From: Alviniconcha marisindica
Lineage: Eukaryota > Mollusca > Gastropoda > Provannidae
Assembly: GCA_018857735.1 (NCBI GenBank)
Contig: JABMCL010002073.1
Coordinates: 695,001-759,000 of the forward strand
Reading direction: 5' to 3'
DNA: 64,000 nt
Positions 11,151 through 23,060 of the stretch are shown in pieces. The notes below the pieces were generated by a model that saw only the letters and a program-made list of their open reading frames with translations, was not told the DNA's origin and did not search any database. Position 1 is the stretch's first letter. Every line of letters starts with the position of its first letter. A program made the position numbers and the translations under genes.

Positions 11151-14100
11151 TTATGCTGTGATATCCCCAACTTTGGAATGCAGAAGTCTGACGGAGAATT
11201 GCCACAATGCTGCCCCAAGGTCTGCGTCTGAGGCGGTCTGGGAGGCTTGGCAGCGACAACAGTTGTTGAAGTACAGGCCCCCCAGGCCCTCCAGTTCACT
11301 GGCCACTGCACAGTACACTGTGGTGGCGGCCCCTTGTTGCTGAAAAACAACACGTCACCAGCTAATGATGGTGGTAATGAATGGGTTGATCAGGTGAAAA
11401 TAACCGTGCATGGGTTGATCAGGTGAAAATAACTGTGCGTGGATTGATCAGATCAAAATAACTGTGCATGGGTTGATCAGGTGAAAATAACTGCATGGGT
11501 TGATCAGGTGCAAATAACTGTGCATGGGTGTTTACTTACTACACCAACAAGACCTTCACTGTTTGTGCACTATCTGCCATGTGTGTTTACTTACTACACC
11601 AACACGACTATGCACATACTTGACATCATTTATAATTTTGGTGTACATTAAAGTGAGGAGAAGGGGGTGTGGGTGGGGCCAAACTGTATAAAATCTCTAT
11701 GCACCAGGTGTTTTGGAGAGGAGAGCAAACTGCATAGAAATTCAGCATATTAGCGGTGACGGGAAAGAAAAAAAAACACCAAAAACCTGAGCCTACACTG
11801 TAAAAGTAATGTTCCCTATCCTTACCATTTCCATCCATTTTGTGAACAATTTTTGATTGCAAAACTCAAAATCAAAACACAAAGGTTTTTAAATAGACAA
11901 TACAACTTTTTCTTTAAAAACAAAAATATCAGTTTGCTTTTGTTTCAGAGTGTTATTGGTCAACTCTGTTTCATTTTTGTTTTTGTTTTTTGGCCAGGCT
12001 CAAAGGTAAGAATAACTGGAGAGTCTTACAAGGCTACCCACCCATGTTCATGAATTGCTATGAATTAGTGTACACACATCCAAAATACTACGGGACTGAA
12101 ACTGACAAAATTCACTGAGGCAAATCAGCAAAACTAATGGATAGCTTTCTGCAGGGTAACTGTGCTGTCTGCAGGGTAACTATGCGCTCTGCAAGGAAAC
12201 AGTTCTTTCTGCAGAATAACAGTGCTATTCACAGGGTAACAGAGCTTTTAGCAGGGTAACAGTGCTATTATTGTATTAAAAGGGTCATGGTATTATCCAC
12301 AGGGTAACAGAGCTTTTGGCCAAGACATGGTGCTATCAACAGGGTGAGTGCTGTCCACAGGGTAACAGTGCTACCACAAGGGTAAGTGCTATCACAGGGC
12401 AACAGTGCTATCAACAGGAAAAGTCTACCACACGGTAACAGTGCTATCAGCAGGGCAAGCGCTATCCACAGGGTAACAGTGCTATAAACATGGCAAGTGC
12501 TACCTATCGGGTAACAGTGCTGTCAACAGGGCAAGTGCTAGCCACAGGTTAACAGTGCTATCAGCAGGGTAACAGTTCTATTCACAGGGTAACAGTGCTA
12601 CCTGCAGGGTAACAATAATATCAGCAGGGTAACAGTGCTTTCCTCAGAGCATCAGTGCTGTTCACACAGATCACATAATGCGGTTCTTTCTAACATTCTC
12701 CACTGCATGAGGTAGAACAAATAAAGTACCACAGACTTTGTGCAGGGTCGAATGAGGGTTTTCCATAGAGCATCAATGCTGTCCACGCAGATCACATAAT
12801 GGGGTTCTTTCTAAGCATTCTGCACTGCACGAGGCGGAACAAGTAAAGTACCACAGACTTTGTGAAGGGTCGAATGAGGGTTTTCCATAGAGCATCAATG
12901 CTGTGGACGCAGATCACATAATAGGGTTCTTTCTAAGCATTCTGCACTGCACGAGGCGGAACAAGTAAAGTACCATGGACTTTGTGAAGGGGCGAACGAG
13001 GGTGAAGAGCAGACGGTATGCCCACCAGTGCCGAGAGAGGGAGGAGCTCATCATGTTGCCGGGGTGCAGGGACAACACCGTCACACCCTCCTTGTGCAGC
13101 CTGGCGCTCAGGGCGTTAGCAAAGAGGATGTTGCACAGCTTGGAATGGTTGTAGGCCCTCATGTCGCTGTACTTGTTGGCTGGGGGAGACAGGGTGTCCA
13201 GGTTCAGCGTCTGTTTTGTCAGACCTGAAAATCTGGAGACCAGATCCACAAAGTGTTGGTAAATAACGGGTTCATGGTCACGCTGTACTGATGGTTATGT
13301 GAGTCCCCCCAAATCTGGAAATCAGATCCAGTGTATTAGTAAAAAAAACAGGGTTCATAGTCACGCTGTACTAATGGTTATGTGAGTCCCCCAAATCTGG
13401 AAAACAGATACAATGTATTAGTAATTAACAGGTTCATGGTCACACTGCACTAATGCTTATGCAAGTCCCAAAAATCTGGAAATCAGATCCAATCAGATCC
13501 AATCAGATACAATGTATTAGTAAATAACAGCTTCATGGTCGCACTGCACTAATGCTTATGCGAGTCCCAAAAATCTGGAAAACAGATACAATGTATTAGT
13601 AAATAACAGCTTCATGGTCGCACTGCACTAATGCTTATGTGAGTCCAAAAAATCTGGAAATCAGATACAGTGTATTAGTAATTAACAGGTTCATGGTCAC
13701 TGCACTAATGGTTATGCAAGTCCCAAAAATCTGGAAATCAGATACAGTGTATTAGTAAACAACAGGTTCATGGCCACACTGATGGCTATAAGAGGCCTGA
13801 TAATCTGGAAATCATAGACAACATATTATTTAGCAAACAACTGGTCCTTGGTTAAACTGATGGTTTTGTGACCAGAAAACCAATCTGGAAATCCACACAC
13901 TACATCAGTAAATAACAGGTTCATGGTTAATTTGATGATTTGCAACCCCAAAGCCTGCTAATCAGATACAACATATGAGTGAACAAAGACGTTTGCGGTT
14001 ACAATGATGGCGGTTATGTGAGACCTGAAAATCAGATAAATTATACCATGTTAGTAAATTATAGTTTCATGGGTTAAAATGATACTTATGCAAGGCCTAA

Positions 14101-14777
14101 AAATGCTGGCCACAGAGACACAAACCAACACAAGGATTGGACAATACAATCAAGCAGAATCAGTGACTGTTGTTACAAAATGGCCTTGATAAGAGAGGGG
14201 AGGTAATACAAAAAAATCAATCACAGACTGAGCAGCTTCAGTGAAACAATACAATGTATTAGTAAATAACAGCTTCATGGTCACACTGTACTAATGGTTA
14301 TGCGAGTCCCAAAAATCTGGAAAACAGATACAATGTATCAGTAAACAGCAGGTTCATTGTTGGATACACCTTTAAAAAAAATGAAAAAATTAGCACTTAT
14401 TTTCCTTCCTTTTAATATATGAATACACACACTAAAATAAAGGCCAGGCAAAGCTGACTGCATTCTATTTAAAAAGTACCAAATAATGTGAGATTTCGCT
14501 CATTATTGTGCAAGAATTGTACTTTTCTGCAGATTTTCATCAAACTGCTCTGCCAGCGTAGTCATTCCCGCCAGTTGCTGAAATATAAACTGTGGTGTTT
14601 GATAATTATATCAGTTTCCTTTCAGTTTTTTTAAATTTTCTGTATGTGTCTAACCCGCACATGCCCCAAGCGCTTACACATGCTTTAAATGCATATATTA
14701 AATGCACATATTTTCAAAATTTAATGCATACAACATGAACACACACATGCATGCACACGTGCACGCACACACACATG

Positions 14778-14809
<32 letters not shown>

Positions 14810-17123
14810 CACATGCACACACACACACACACACACACACACAATGACCACTGTTTGAAGATTTGAGCTCAACTGCTTCTAATACTGCATACTACATATA
14901 GGGCTATCTGCTCTTTAAGACAGTATTTATGACTACCCAGATCCCTTCTTCTTCACAGAAATGTGTCTTGAAAGAACAAAGATAGAGGGACAGTGTACAG
15001 TATGAATATTTCAACCATTCTCTTTAGACAATTGTTTTTCTTTCTTAAAGGAAAACTCGGCTAAAGGAATGGAATAAAAAACGTACACACATCAGTTTGT
15101 GACTCAATTTCTGATCCCATTAGTCAGAAGTTGTGAAAACACATCTGCAAATACTGCCATTTTGTGCCCAGCAGTCTGTATCAGCAAAGTCATAAACATA
15201 TGTGGGTTACAAAAGTATATCGCAAGGAAACCTTTTCCTGCTCATTAATGGTAAAGAGCAAACCAATGGCTGTGCCCCAAGGGGTCAAACTTCATGTGTG
15301 TGTGTGTGTTGCACACATTGAATCTTGAAAATCATTGTACATTTAAAAGAAAGTGTAAGCGTTTAGGGCATGTGCGGATTAGGTGCTCTCAGTACCCATT
15401 ACTATTATTATTAAAATTTGAAGCAGAAAATTAGTTCTACATTTGTAGTTCTAAATTTGTATGCATTTTTATCATTTGGTGGTTCACCAAATGACAAAAA
15501 CGCATTCAAATTTATGTGCACATTTTTTTCCTTTTTTTTTTGTTCAGGCCAACTTGCATCTTTGGCTTTGGTCCCCTTTAAAAATTGTACTCCCCAGCAG
15601 GCTGAACTGTGCCCATGACCCCCCAGAATTGACAAACCTGTGCGACTCGCTGGACACAACGACCACCCTGGCTGGTGCCGATTTGACCAGCACCTCCTGC
15701 AGAAGGAGTGTGAGGTAGAAGTGGGCCAGGTGGTTCACCTGAAACGTCAGCTCCAGTCCGTCCTCAGTCTGCTGCCATGGGACACCGAATACTGCAGCGT
15801 TCAGGATCAGTAAGTGCAGAGGCCTAGAGAAGAAAAGAAAAGAGAATGGTTTGCCTACCTTTTCTCATGTTTTTGCACAACTCAACTGTCTCACACTTAC
15901 CAGCGCAGCTCTCCCCTCCACTCCCTACTTGGAGGCAGGAGGTGGGAGTGGCAGCACTCTCTGTGTGTTTCTGTCTGTCTGTCTGTCTGTGTTTCTCATA
16001 GGAGTCTGTCTTTGTTTGCTGTAGACATGGTGAGAGACTTGAACCGCTTTCAAGGATGGTAAAAGTTGTTCCGGGCAACAATGGTGTTGGTGAAAAACAA
16101 AGAAACTCCTGCCTGTATTTAGGTAAAACTGCAAATGACAACAATGGCTAAACCATACAAATCGCAATTCACCAACGATCAAAGTCCACCCCTCTGACTG
16201 CCTCTTGCATAGCATTAGCATGGTTATTTCTCAGGGATTCCACTGCACACACTCTCGGAAACTCCCCTCCCTACATTTTCCCTGTTCAGGTCACAAACAT
16301 GTAGACACAGCACAGTGCGAGTGTGCATGTGCCTCGGAGGACCAAGCCCCCCCTCGACTTCCCCTCCCACCCACTGAGCATATTCTTCAATTTTCCCCCC
16401 TCTATGAAGAAAAGTGGGGTAGGGTCTGGAAAGCTCTGGGAGTTCACAGGCAACCTGTAGAGGATGGGCAGCTTTGCTGCCTCCAGTGGACTGACAGTCT
16501 GACATGGCCATCACATCACAGACGAAGAAGCAAAAGAAGAAGACTGCAGATCTCTCTCTCTCTCTGTCTCTCTCTCTCGCCTTCACACAAAGACCAGGAT
16601 AAAAGTCAACTAAATTTCCCTCGGACCATCATCACTTGCCACCCTCACACAGTCTGTCTTCTTTTCCATCACCCTTTCCTAAATTAGTAACAGTAAAGAT
16701 TAGTCACGCTAGTGTAACCAAAAAAACGTTGGCATACCATCCAGTGTTTTTGTAAGTCTCCGCAAATTCCTTGACGCTTCGGAGACTGGCGAGGTCAAGG
16801 TGCATCACCTCGACCTTGGCCTTTGGCATTTCCTTCATGAGGGTTGCTCTGCATTCTTGAGCCACCTTCAAGTTGCGACAGGCCATGATCACAGTGGCAC
16901 CATGAAGAACTAGGGATCGAGCTGTTTCGTAGCCTGTGGACATGGAATTGGTCACAAAATTACAAAAAGGGGGTTGATGTTATTGATGATGACAATAATA
17001 ATAACGACGATGTAATTCCAATGTGTAGTCATACACGCAATATTGTGTAACACTATGGTTAGGTGCATGAAACTCCTGTGAATTTAGGCATGGTTGTGGA
17101 TATGCATGCATGAGCATGCATGC

Positions 17124-17187
<64 letters not shown>

Positions 17188-18093
17188 GTGTCACCCATCA
17201 TTATTTATAACTGTGTATTCCTAACATACAAAAAAAAAAATCAAAAAAATCCCAAAGCCATTTTAAATGAGAGATATATATCTCATTGCATTAACATTGC
17301 CACTGGGTGTTCTTTTGTTGTTGCCTGTCACAAATCAAGCATAATTTGTTATCGGCATACATCAGATGAAAGTATGTCTAAATTACTTTGCCACTGATTT
17401 CTTTTCAGGCTCACTGAATTTGGCAATGTTAGAGAAGTATGCCTCCATTTGTGCAGATCTCTGTAACAGCTGCTCACCCTGATATAACCGTAATGGTTGA
17501 CTGAGCGTAAAACACCAGGTTATTACTACTACTGCTGTAACAGCTGTTTGATAATATGCAGATCAAAGCAAGACGTTTACCTCACTTCATGCCAGAATGC
17601 ATGCTCTGCAGCTGTCGAGATAAGTAGCTGCTGTTTCACACACATGCAAGAACACACGCAAGTACACACACACACTCTCTCTCTCTCTCACACACACACA
17701 CACATACATGCACAAACACACACACACACACAAATACACACACACGCATACATGCACAAATTGCACCAAAAAAAGAGTAGTTAGTAACTACAGCTTAACA
17801 TCCTGTCAACTGCACAGGGTCACATGAAGATGGAAAAAAGCAACCCCCCCCTCCAAAAAAACACAAACAAAAAACAAACAAACAAACAAACAAACAAACA
17901 GCGGCTTCCCTCACCTATGCCACTATTGGCCCCAGTAATGATCACATGCTTGCCACTCAGATCTCTGCCATGCAGAATCTGGAGTGCTGTGCTACTGGCG
18001 TCAAACTTTTGTCGGAAATCCATTGCCGAGTTCTTGACCTCTTCTGCGAAGGCAAGCCGAGGATCGGTGTAGGTTGTCTTTTGGTTGATGTGA
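11151..18093 (-). CDS. WWOX: WWOX exons 4-8: SDR domain
   Basis: Exon 4 (18093-17915) ends within the glycine-rich cofactor loop. Exon 5 (16933-16738) carries the segment from GYETARSL to the [12 protein letters not shown] strand/helix. Exon 6 (15823-15638) holds [13 protein letters not shown] and VNHLAHFYL and ends in SSESHR with a weak GTTTGT donor. Exon 7 (13232-12974) carries YNHSK and LHPGNMM and ends at RPFTKSM. Exon 8 (11339-11151) starts [10 protein letters not shown], includes [11 protein letters not shown] and ends in TAA. The exon 7 acceptor at 13232 was chosen over a later AG at 13226-13225 because only it continues the phase left by exon 6. It gives [10 protein letters not shown], which matches the family. 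Confidence 0.92.
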
Positions 18094-18595
18094 CTGCACA
18101 TAGTAAGTAAACATGTTGCTTTACGTCCACAGCAGCAAGGTGCCTTATTATGGATGGGGGGGGGGGGGGGGGGGGGGGGGGGGCCTCAGCCACGTGCTCT
18201 GACACAGAAGACCAAGGAGGCCATGGACCACCACTAGAACAACTATGTTAAGGCAGTGGGGACCTCGCCATTGCGTAGCAACTAGTGTACTATGCAACTG
18301 CAGTTTCAACTGCTGTGCAGAACAGTCACATTGACAATGTCCGTAGCACTGCTGTTGAGGAACAACTGAAGCAAAAGACAAGTCCAACTTTCTGAGCTCA
18401 GCTCCACCTCCCTGCTCTTGACCTCTTCTGGGCTCTCTTCAGGGTCAAACATTTGTCGGAAGGCCACCAATATTGTGTATAATACCACATGGCTTTTTAA
18501 CAGATCAAACAACTGTTTGGAGGTCTAGCGTCATCCAAATCGTGAGAAGACACATTCATGTATGTAGCAGCTGATGACCAGAAAATGAGATAGTA

Positions 18596-18642
<47 letters not shown>

Positions 18643-19116
18643 TATATATAATGTACTATTTGATTTGATTTAACAATACTAATAATCATCTTTTTTTTTC
18701 AGTGCAAGACCCCAGTATTCCTGTTCTCCTTGTGCTGTACAAATACTTCAGAGTTATAGAGGTACATACAGATAGGCAGACACATGCTAGAAGTTGAAAC
18801 TTCAGAGAGGTTGAGGGCTGCTAAAAAAAAAAAAAGGAATCTCATGCACACTTGTTAGCCTGCAAAATGGGACAGAGTAGCATTGCTTGCTTTCCACACA
18901 CAAGGCAAGCAAAATGTTCCCACAAAACACACACACACACACACATATGAACACATGCACACACACATCATAAGCATGCAAGCATAGGTACACATCACAA
19001 ACCCAAACACACACTCATACCAGTCATACTCATACGCACACAGATACACACACACACACACACAACATCACAACACATACACTCATACTAGTCATACTCA
19101 CACACACACACACACA

Positions 19117-19174
<58 letters not shown>

Positions 19175-20775
19175 ACACAACATACACATTTCTAAGTAAT
19201 GTGCATACAAGTAGGATGTATTTCATGACCTCACTTAACATGGATCAATACATTGCATGAAACATGGGAATATGCACTTAGTAGACTCACTCAACAAAGA
19301 ACATGGTCCCATCATCACCAAAGCATCTTTCCCACCCATAAGGTAACTCTGGAAAAATGAAAATGAATGAAATTAATGTGCAGTAGATCTATATAATGTC
19401 CAAATATGTGTTTTGCTTTTCCATCATTCAGACTGATGATGAGGACATTCAGTCCAGAATGATGATCATCATTAAATCAAACTAATGCATTATTATTAAT
19501 ATATGGACATTCAGTCCAGAATGATGATCATCATTAAATCAAACTAATTCATTAATATTAATGTAAAGCTGTACAAACTGACAAGATATGATCTGTGTGT
19601 AACTACAGGTTGCCAGACAAAAGAAGTCGATTAAAAACAAAAATAAATCAGTAATTCTTGTTTTAAATGTAATCAATGCTTTTTTTATATATATATATAT
19701 ATTTTTACTGCATTTAAGATTCAAGATTACTTTATTATTAGAGAAATTAAAAGTAATAAAATGTGGCTGAACATTATGTCATCAACCACATCACAGTACA
19801 CAATAACACATATATTTTAAAACTCAAAGAAAAGTTATTAAAAATACAAAAGTTACATAATAAACAAACTAGTAATTTACATAATTTACAACACACACAC
19901 ACACATACACACACACACACACACACTAACTCATTTCTGTTGGGAGTAAACACCTGACCTCACCTCCTTTGACAGCCTTCTTCTTGCCTGTTGATGGGTG
20001 TGTCCACTGGGTCACTTTGCTTTCATGGCTGAATAAAAGGGAAAAAGGGAAAAAAATTGCACTTCAATGAACTCTTCAAAACTTTCCTCTGTGTGCGTGT
20101 GCACGTGCGCGCACGTGCGTGCATGTGCGCGATCAAAATGTTAAATGTCTGTTTACAGAATGGTGGTATTATTTATTACACAAAAAGTGTATGTGTGTGT
20201 GCGTGTGTGTGTGTGTGTGTGTGTGACCGTGTGTGTGCTGTGTGCTTGCATACATGCACATGTGCTGTAAAGTCACACAGTCTGTTTAAGATTGCTTAAT
20301 AGTTTGATCATACAAAATGAACTGCAGTCAATAATAATAATAATAATAATAATTGCGCCACTCAGACCTGTGGAATGTGAAACCGCCACTGAAATAAAAA
20401 CAATTGTCATAAGTTTACCATAGTATGAACCACTCAACAGAATTTTAAGACACACAGAAGCTGGTTACAAAAAGTCGGTCCTACCCTATCACAGACGAAT
20501 CAACGATAGCATCAAGTGTACAAGCATTAAACTGTCTCTTATTCTTCCGTGAGCCCACCGGCTAGAGGGAAAAGGGAGGCGTGTACACTGAAAAGAACCG
20601 ATGAATTATATTTTAGTGGGCAAAAGCCTGAAGTCTGTGGATGGAATCAGTAGGAAACAATCAATTCTCACTTTGCGTAGTAAACTTTGCCTTCAACGGT
20701 GACCCTTTCCTCCCAGCCCGGAGGCATTTCATCCTCGCTGTCCGTGTCCAAGATATTTTGCAGGGACGCAGACAT
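11151..20775 (-). CDS. WWOX: WW domain-containing oxidoreductase, 8 coding exons, complete
   Basis: The exons in coding order are 20775-20672, 20028-19964, 19348-19291, 18093-17915, 16933-16738, 15823-15638, 13232-12974 and 11339-11151. They give 1236 nt, 411 residues plus TAA, against 414 residues for human WWOX. All junctions are GT-AG and join in phase. WW1 (about 17-46) has Trp21 and Trp43. WW2 (about 58-87) has Trp62 but Tyr84 in place of the second Trp, as in vertebrate WWOX. A basic stretch (GKKKAVK, 49-55) lies between them, where vertebrates carry a nuclear signal. The SDR domain has the cofactor motif TGANSGIG (129-136), NAAVFG, SSESHR (258-263) and the catalytic YNHSK (Tyr290, Lys294). 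The family binds PPxY partners through WW1 and carries an NAD(P)-type SDR fold. The first in-frame ATG opens an N-terminus ending [15 protein letters not shown], very like vertebrates, which supports the start. The gene is divergent from ANKRD27. Confidence 0.96.
11370..11525. repeat. Minisatellite, ~28-bp unit (WWOX intron 7)
   Basis: Five to six copies of GGGTTGATCAGGTGAAAATA plus a short spacer, starting 30 bases upstream (on the gene strand) of the WWOX exon 8 acceptor region. Confidence 0.7.
12135..12650. repeat. Minisatellite, ~19-bp unit (WWOX intron 7)
   Basis: About 25 degenerate copies of CAGGGTAACAGTGCTATC, with alternating GGGTAACAG and GGGCAAGTG variants. Confidence 0.75.
12648..13010 (-). 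repeat. Three tandem 121-bp copies of the WWOX exon 7 3' end and donor
   Basis: Units are 12648-12768, 12769-12890 and 12891-13010. The third contains the real exon 7 end (RPFTKSM) and its GTACTT donor. The other two carry the same segment with substitutions (TLIRP-TKSV) and retain the GT donor, but lack an acceptor, so they are non-coding partial exon copies. Confidence 0.85.
13225..14350. repeat. Minisatellite, ~80-100-bp unit abutting the WWOX exon 7 acceptor
   Basis: About ten copies of a unit with AATCTGGAAATCAGATACA, TGTATTAGTAA, AGGTTCATGGTCACACTG and TAATGGTTATG. The first unit contains the exon 7 3' splice site region itself (AATCTGGAGACCAGATCC). Confidence 0.75.
14740..14845. repeat. 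(CA)n microsatellite (WWOX intron 6)
   Basis: Interrupted CA repeat with ATGCAC variants. Confidence 0.85.
18112..18540. mobile_element. Dispersed repeat, copy 2 (WWOX intron 3)
   Basis: Second copy of the repeat at 10125-10500. It starts 20 bases upstream of the WWOX exon 4 acceptor region and is interrupted by a G-run at about 18156-18183. Confidence 0.5.
19060..19175. repeat. (CA)n microsatellite (WWOX intron 3)
   Basis: Compound CA repeat, about 60 bases downstream (on the gene strand) of the exon 3 donor area. A diverged TCATACTCATAC direct repeat borders it. Confidence 0.85.
19291..20775 (-). CDS. WWOX: WWOX exons 1-3: two WW domains
   Basis: Exon 1 (20775-20672) encodes the acidic N-terminus and the first half of WW1 and ends inside an Asn codon. 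Exon 2 (20028-19964) completes WW1 ([12 protein letters not shown]) and the basic linker. Exon 3 (19348-19291) opens WW2 ([19 protein letters not shown]), which finishes in exon 4 ([14 protein letters not shown]). The VYYA segment includes the Tyr equivalent to human Tyr33, a known phosphorylation site in the human protein. Intron phases are 2, 1 and 2. Confidence 0.93.
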
Positions 20776-20962
20776 GGTTTGCGTCTAACACCGGATGTTT
20801 GCTTCTGCGCCAATTTCGCGCATGCGTCTGTAAACGCATCCGCTAAATTCCCCGAATGATAAAAATAGATTTCCTGCCCGAGAAACCTGTTAGATCCTAC
20901 TGTTCTAGATTGAAACAAATGATATCCGATTAAGTAGTTGATATCAGCATGAAACTAATTGT

Positions 20963-21603
20963 AGATTACCTTTCAAGGGTAAAATCCAAGGAGACGGTCG
21001 AAAATTTCTGGACCTTTTTAAAAGTTTTTTTGGGTCATAAATATCATCACAATCATTGATTTAATGATTAAATCATAAATGAGGTCCATATCTACCGACC
21101 AGTTACAGCCAAAATCCGCAACAAAAGGTGATTTTTTCATATATTTTTGTCTTTGATTGTTTCGAGTCGGCGTCACGGATTGCCGCAAATGGCGAACGAA
21201 GCCGACTAAGTGCTGCTAGGTAAGCAGCCTCGTCAAACAAGCTACGGCAATTAAAAACCGCGGAAAATGAACGCCGGAAAAACTTGAAATTGCAATCTCA
21301 GTGAGAACGTTCGGTCGTGAGTACGATTGACTTGCCAAAATAGGCATAAGGAAGCGTTCACATTGTTATTGGGAAACTAGGTCAAACGTCAAAGGGCAAC
21401 ATGATATGAGCCGACTCGAACTGACAATCAAAGACAAAAATATATGAAAAAAACTCACCTTTTGTTGCGGATTTTGGCTTTAATCGGCAGATATGGATCT
21501 CATTTAATGATTGTGATGAGATTTGTGATCCACTGAAAATAATTTAAAACGGTCTAGGAATTTCCGACCGTCTCCTTTGATTTTACCCCTTTCAAGTAAC
21601 CTC
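20963..21603. mobile_element. Long inverted-repeat element upstream of WWOX
   Basis: Arms of about 150-200 bases pair: GGTAAAATCCAAGGAGACGG at 20979-20998 with its near-complement at about 21566-21590, and the ATATATTTTTGTCTTTGATT block with ACAATCAAAGACAAAAATAT. The unpaired centre is about 21170-21420. It lies about 190 bases upstream of the WWOX start codon. Confidence 0.6.
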
Positions 21604-22164
21604 GGGAGTCCTGCACTATACCTAAAGTTAGGTCCTGCGACGTCTGGAATCAAGATCGAAAGGTCGGTACGTGGCGCTCTCGATGGCCAAGCCAAAGCAC
21701 AACGGAGCGTGGTCATCACACGGGTGGGTGGCAGTTACGGTCTAGGCTTTGTGCCCGCCCAGAGAGTTCCTGCCACGACTCAAATTCTGTGCACTCTACA
21801 AAAGCACTTCAGTCAGATAAGACTATAAACCGAGGTCCCCTGAGTGTATACTTTGACACGTACAAAAAGATCACATAATTATGAGTCCATGCTAGTCCGT
21901 TTTTTTTTTACCCACGCGGTTATGGCCGGACAGTAAATGCCGCCAATGAAATGCTGGTATGCACGAAACTGAAGCGGCGTCACTGAGTTTTCAAAATAGT
22001 TATTGGAAACTAAACTGAAAAAACTCTCGAAACATATCTTTTCAACCTCAGGGAACAATCAGACCCCGGCTTGTGATGTCATTCACTGACTGAGGTTGTG
22101 TTTGGCTGTCACGGCCGCTGCCTGTGCCTGTGCCTGTGTGTGAGTGTGCGTGCCGCGTGCGCGC

Positions 22165-22265
22165 GGCGCATGTGTGTGTGTGGTGTGTGTGTTGTGTGTG
22201 TCGGTGTTGTGTTGTGTCAGTGTGTGTTTGTGTGTGTGTGTGTGTGTAGTGTGTTGTGTGTGTGT

Positions 22266-22298
<33 letters not shown>

Positions 22299-22318
22299 TT
22301 GGTGTGTTGGTGGTGTGT

Positions 22319-22352
<34 letters not shown>
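22165..22352. repeat. (GT)n microsatellite, intergenic
   Basis: About 190 bases of imperfect GT repeat between the divergent genes, in a CpG-containing context. Confidence 0.85.
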
Positions 22353-22354
<2 letters not shown>

Positions 22355-22744
22355 GGGTCGTGTCAGCTTTGTCCGTGGTGTGGGTGTGGCTGGCTGTGAC
22401 CGGTGACGCTCAGTGCATGCACTTTCCGCGGCCGAGAGGGGCCGGCGTGACCGTGTGACAGCTCAGTCACTCACTTATACCAACATTACTTAGCAAGTTG
22501 TAGGCCATATCGATCAAGGGTGGTAAGTCACTGATCATTTGAACATAAAACAACTTGAAAAAAAAAAAGAGAGAGCGAAAAAACAAACAAACAAAAACTG
22601 ACTTGAAATTGACATCAAATAATGATGGGGCAGCTTCAGTGAAATGAAATCCTCAATCAGTTTTTAGTTTTGACTACTATATCCGTCCTATTCCAAACTC
22701 AGTGGTCTCGGATAGGGACAATGGAGTCTCAATAATTATACGCT

Positions 22745-23060
22745 ACACCGGCTCTCACCATCAGAATGATTCTTAACGGTGCCGGAAAGCCATTTTAATG
22801 TTTCACTGATAAGATTTATGGGGGATAAAGTCGCAAGTGACACGACTGAGCAGAAACCCGGGGGAAGAGGGAGACCGCTATGCTCAACGCTACACTGATT
22901 GTCACAGCTATGACTCCTGCATTCGGGCAGCGATGGGAACCATTTTGACATGTCAGTCGAGTCTTTAACTGACTTTTGTCAGTGAGGGGCAAAGCCACAA
23001 CACTTGTGTCCGCAAATAACAAATTTTGAAGAGAAAGATGGGCCGAAGCGGAATGTGACC
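22745..23060 (-). mobile_element. Diverged SINE copy
   Basis: Shares short blocks with the SINE body: CGGCTCTCACCATCAGAATGA, AGCCATTTTAATGTTTCA, GGGCAAAGCCACAACACTTG and GGGCCGAAGCGG. Most of the head is degraded. Confidence 0.45.

Noticed and set aside
12914..13249. Standalone minus-strand ORF containing the SDR catalytic motif
   Set aside because: It is WWOX exon 7 plus intron read-through on both sides; the donor at 12973 joins it to exon 8 at 11339.
18156..18183. Poly-G/C runs of 15-28 bases (also about 2871, 6249, 7178, 42060, 48207, 48586, 59042) as regulatory quadruplex sites
   Set aside because: They sit inside dispersed repeats or simple tracts and their length may be unreliable in assembly; no regulatory claim can be supported.
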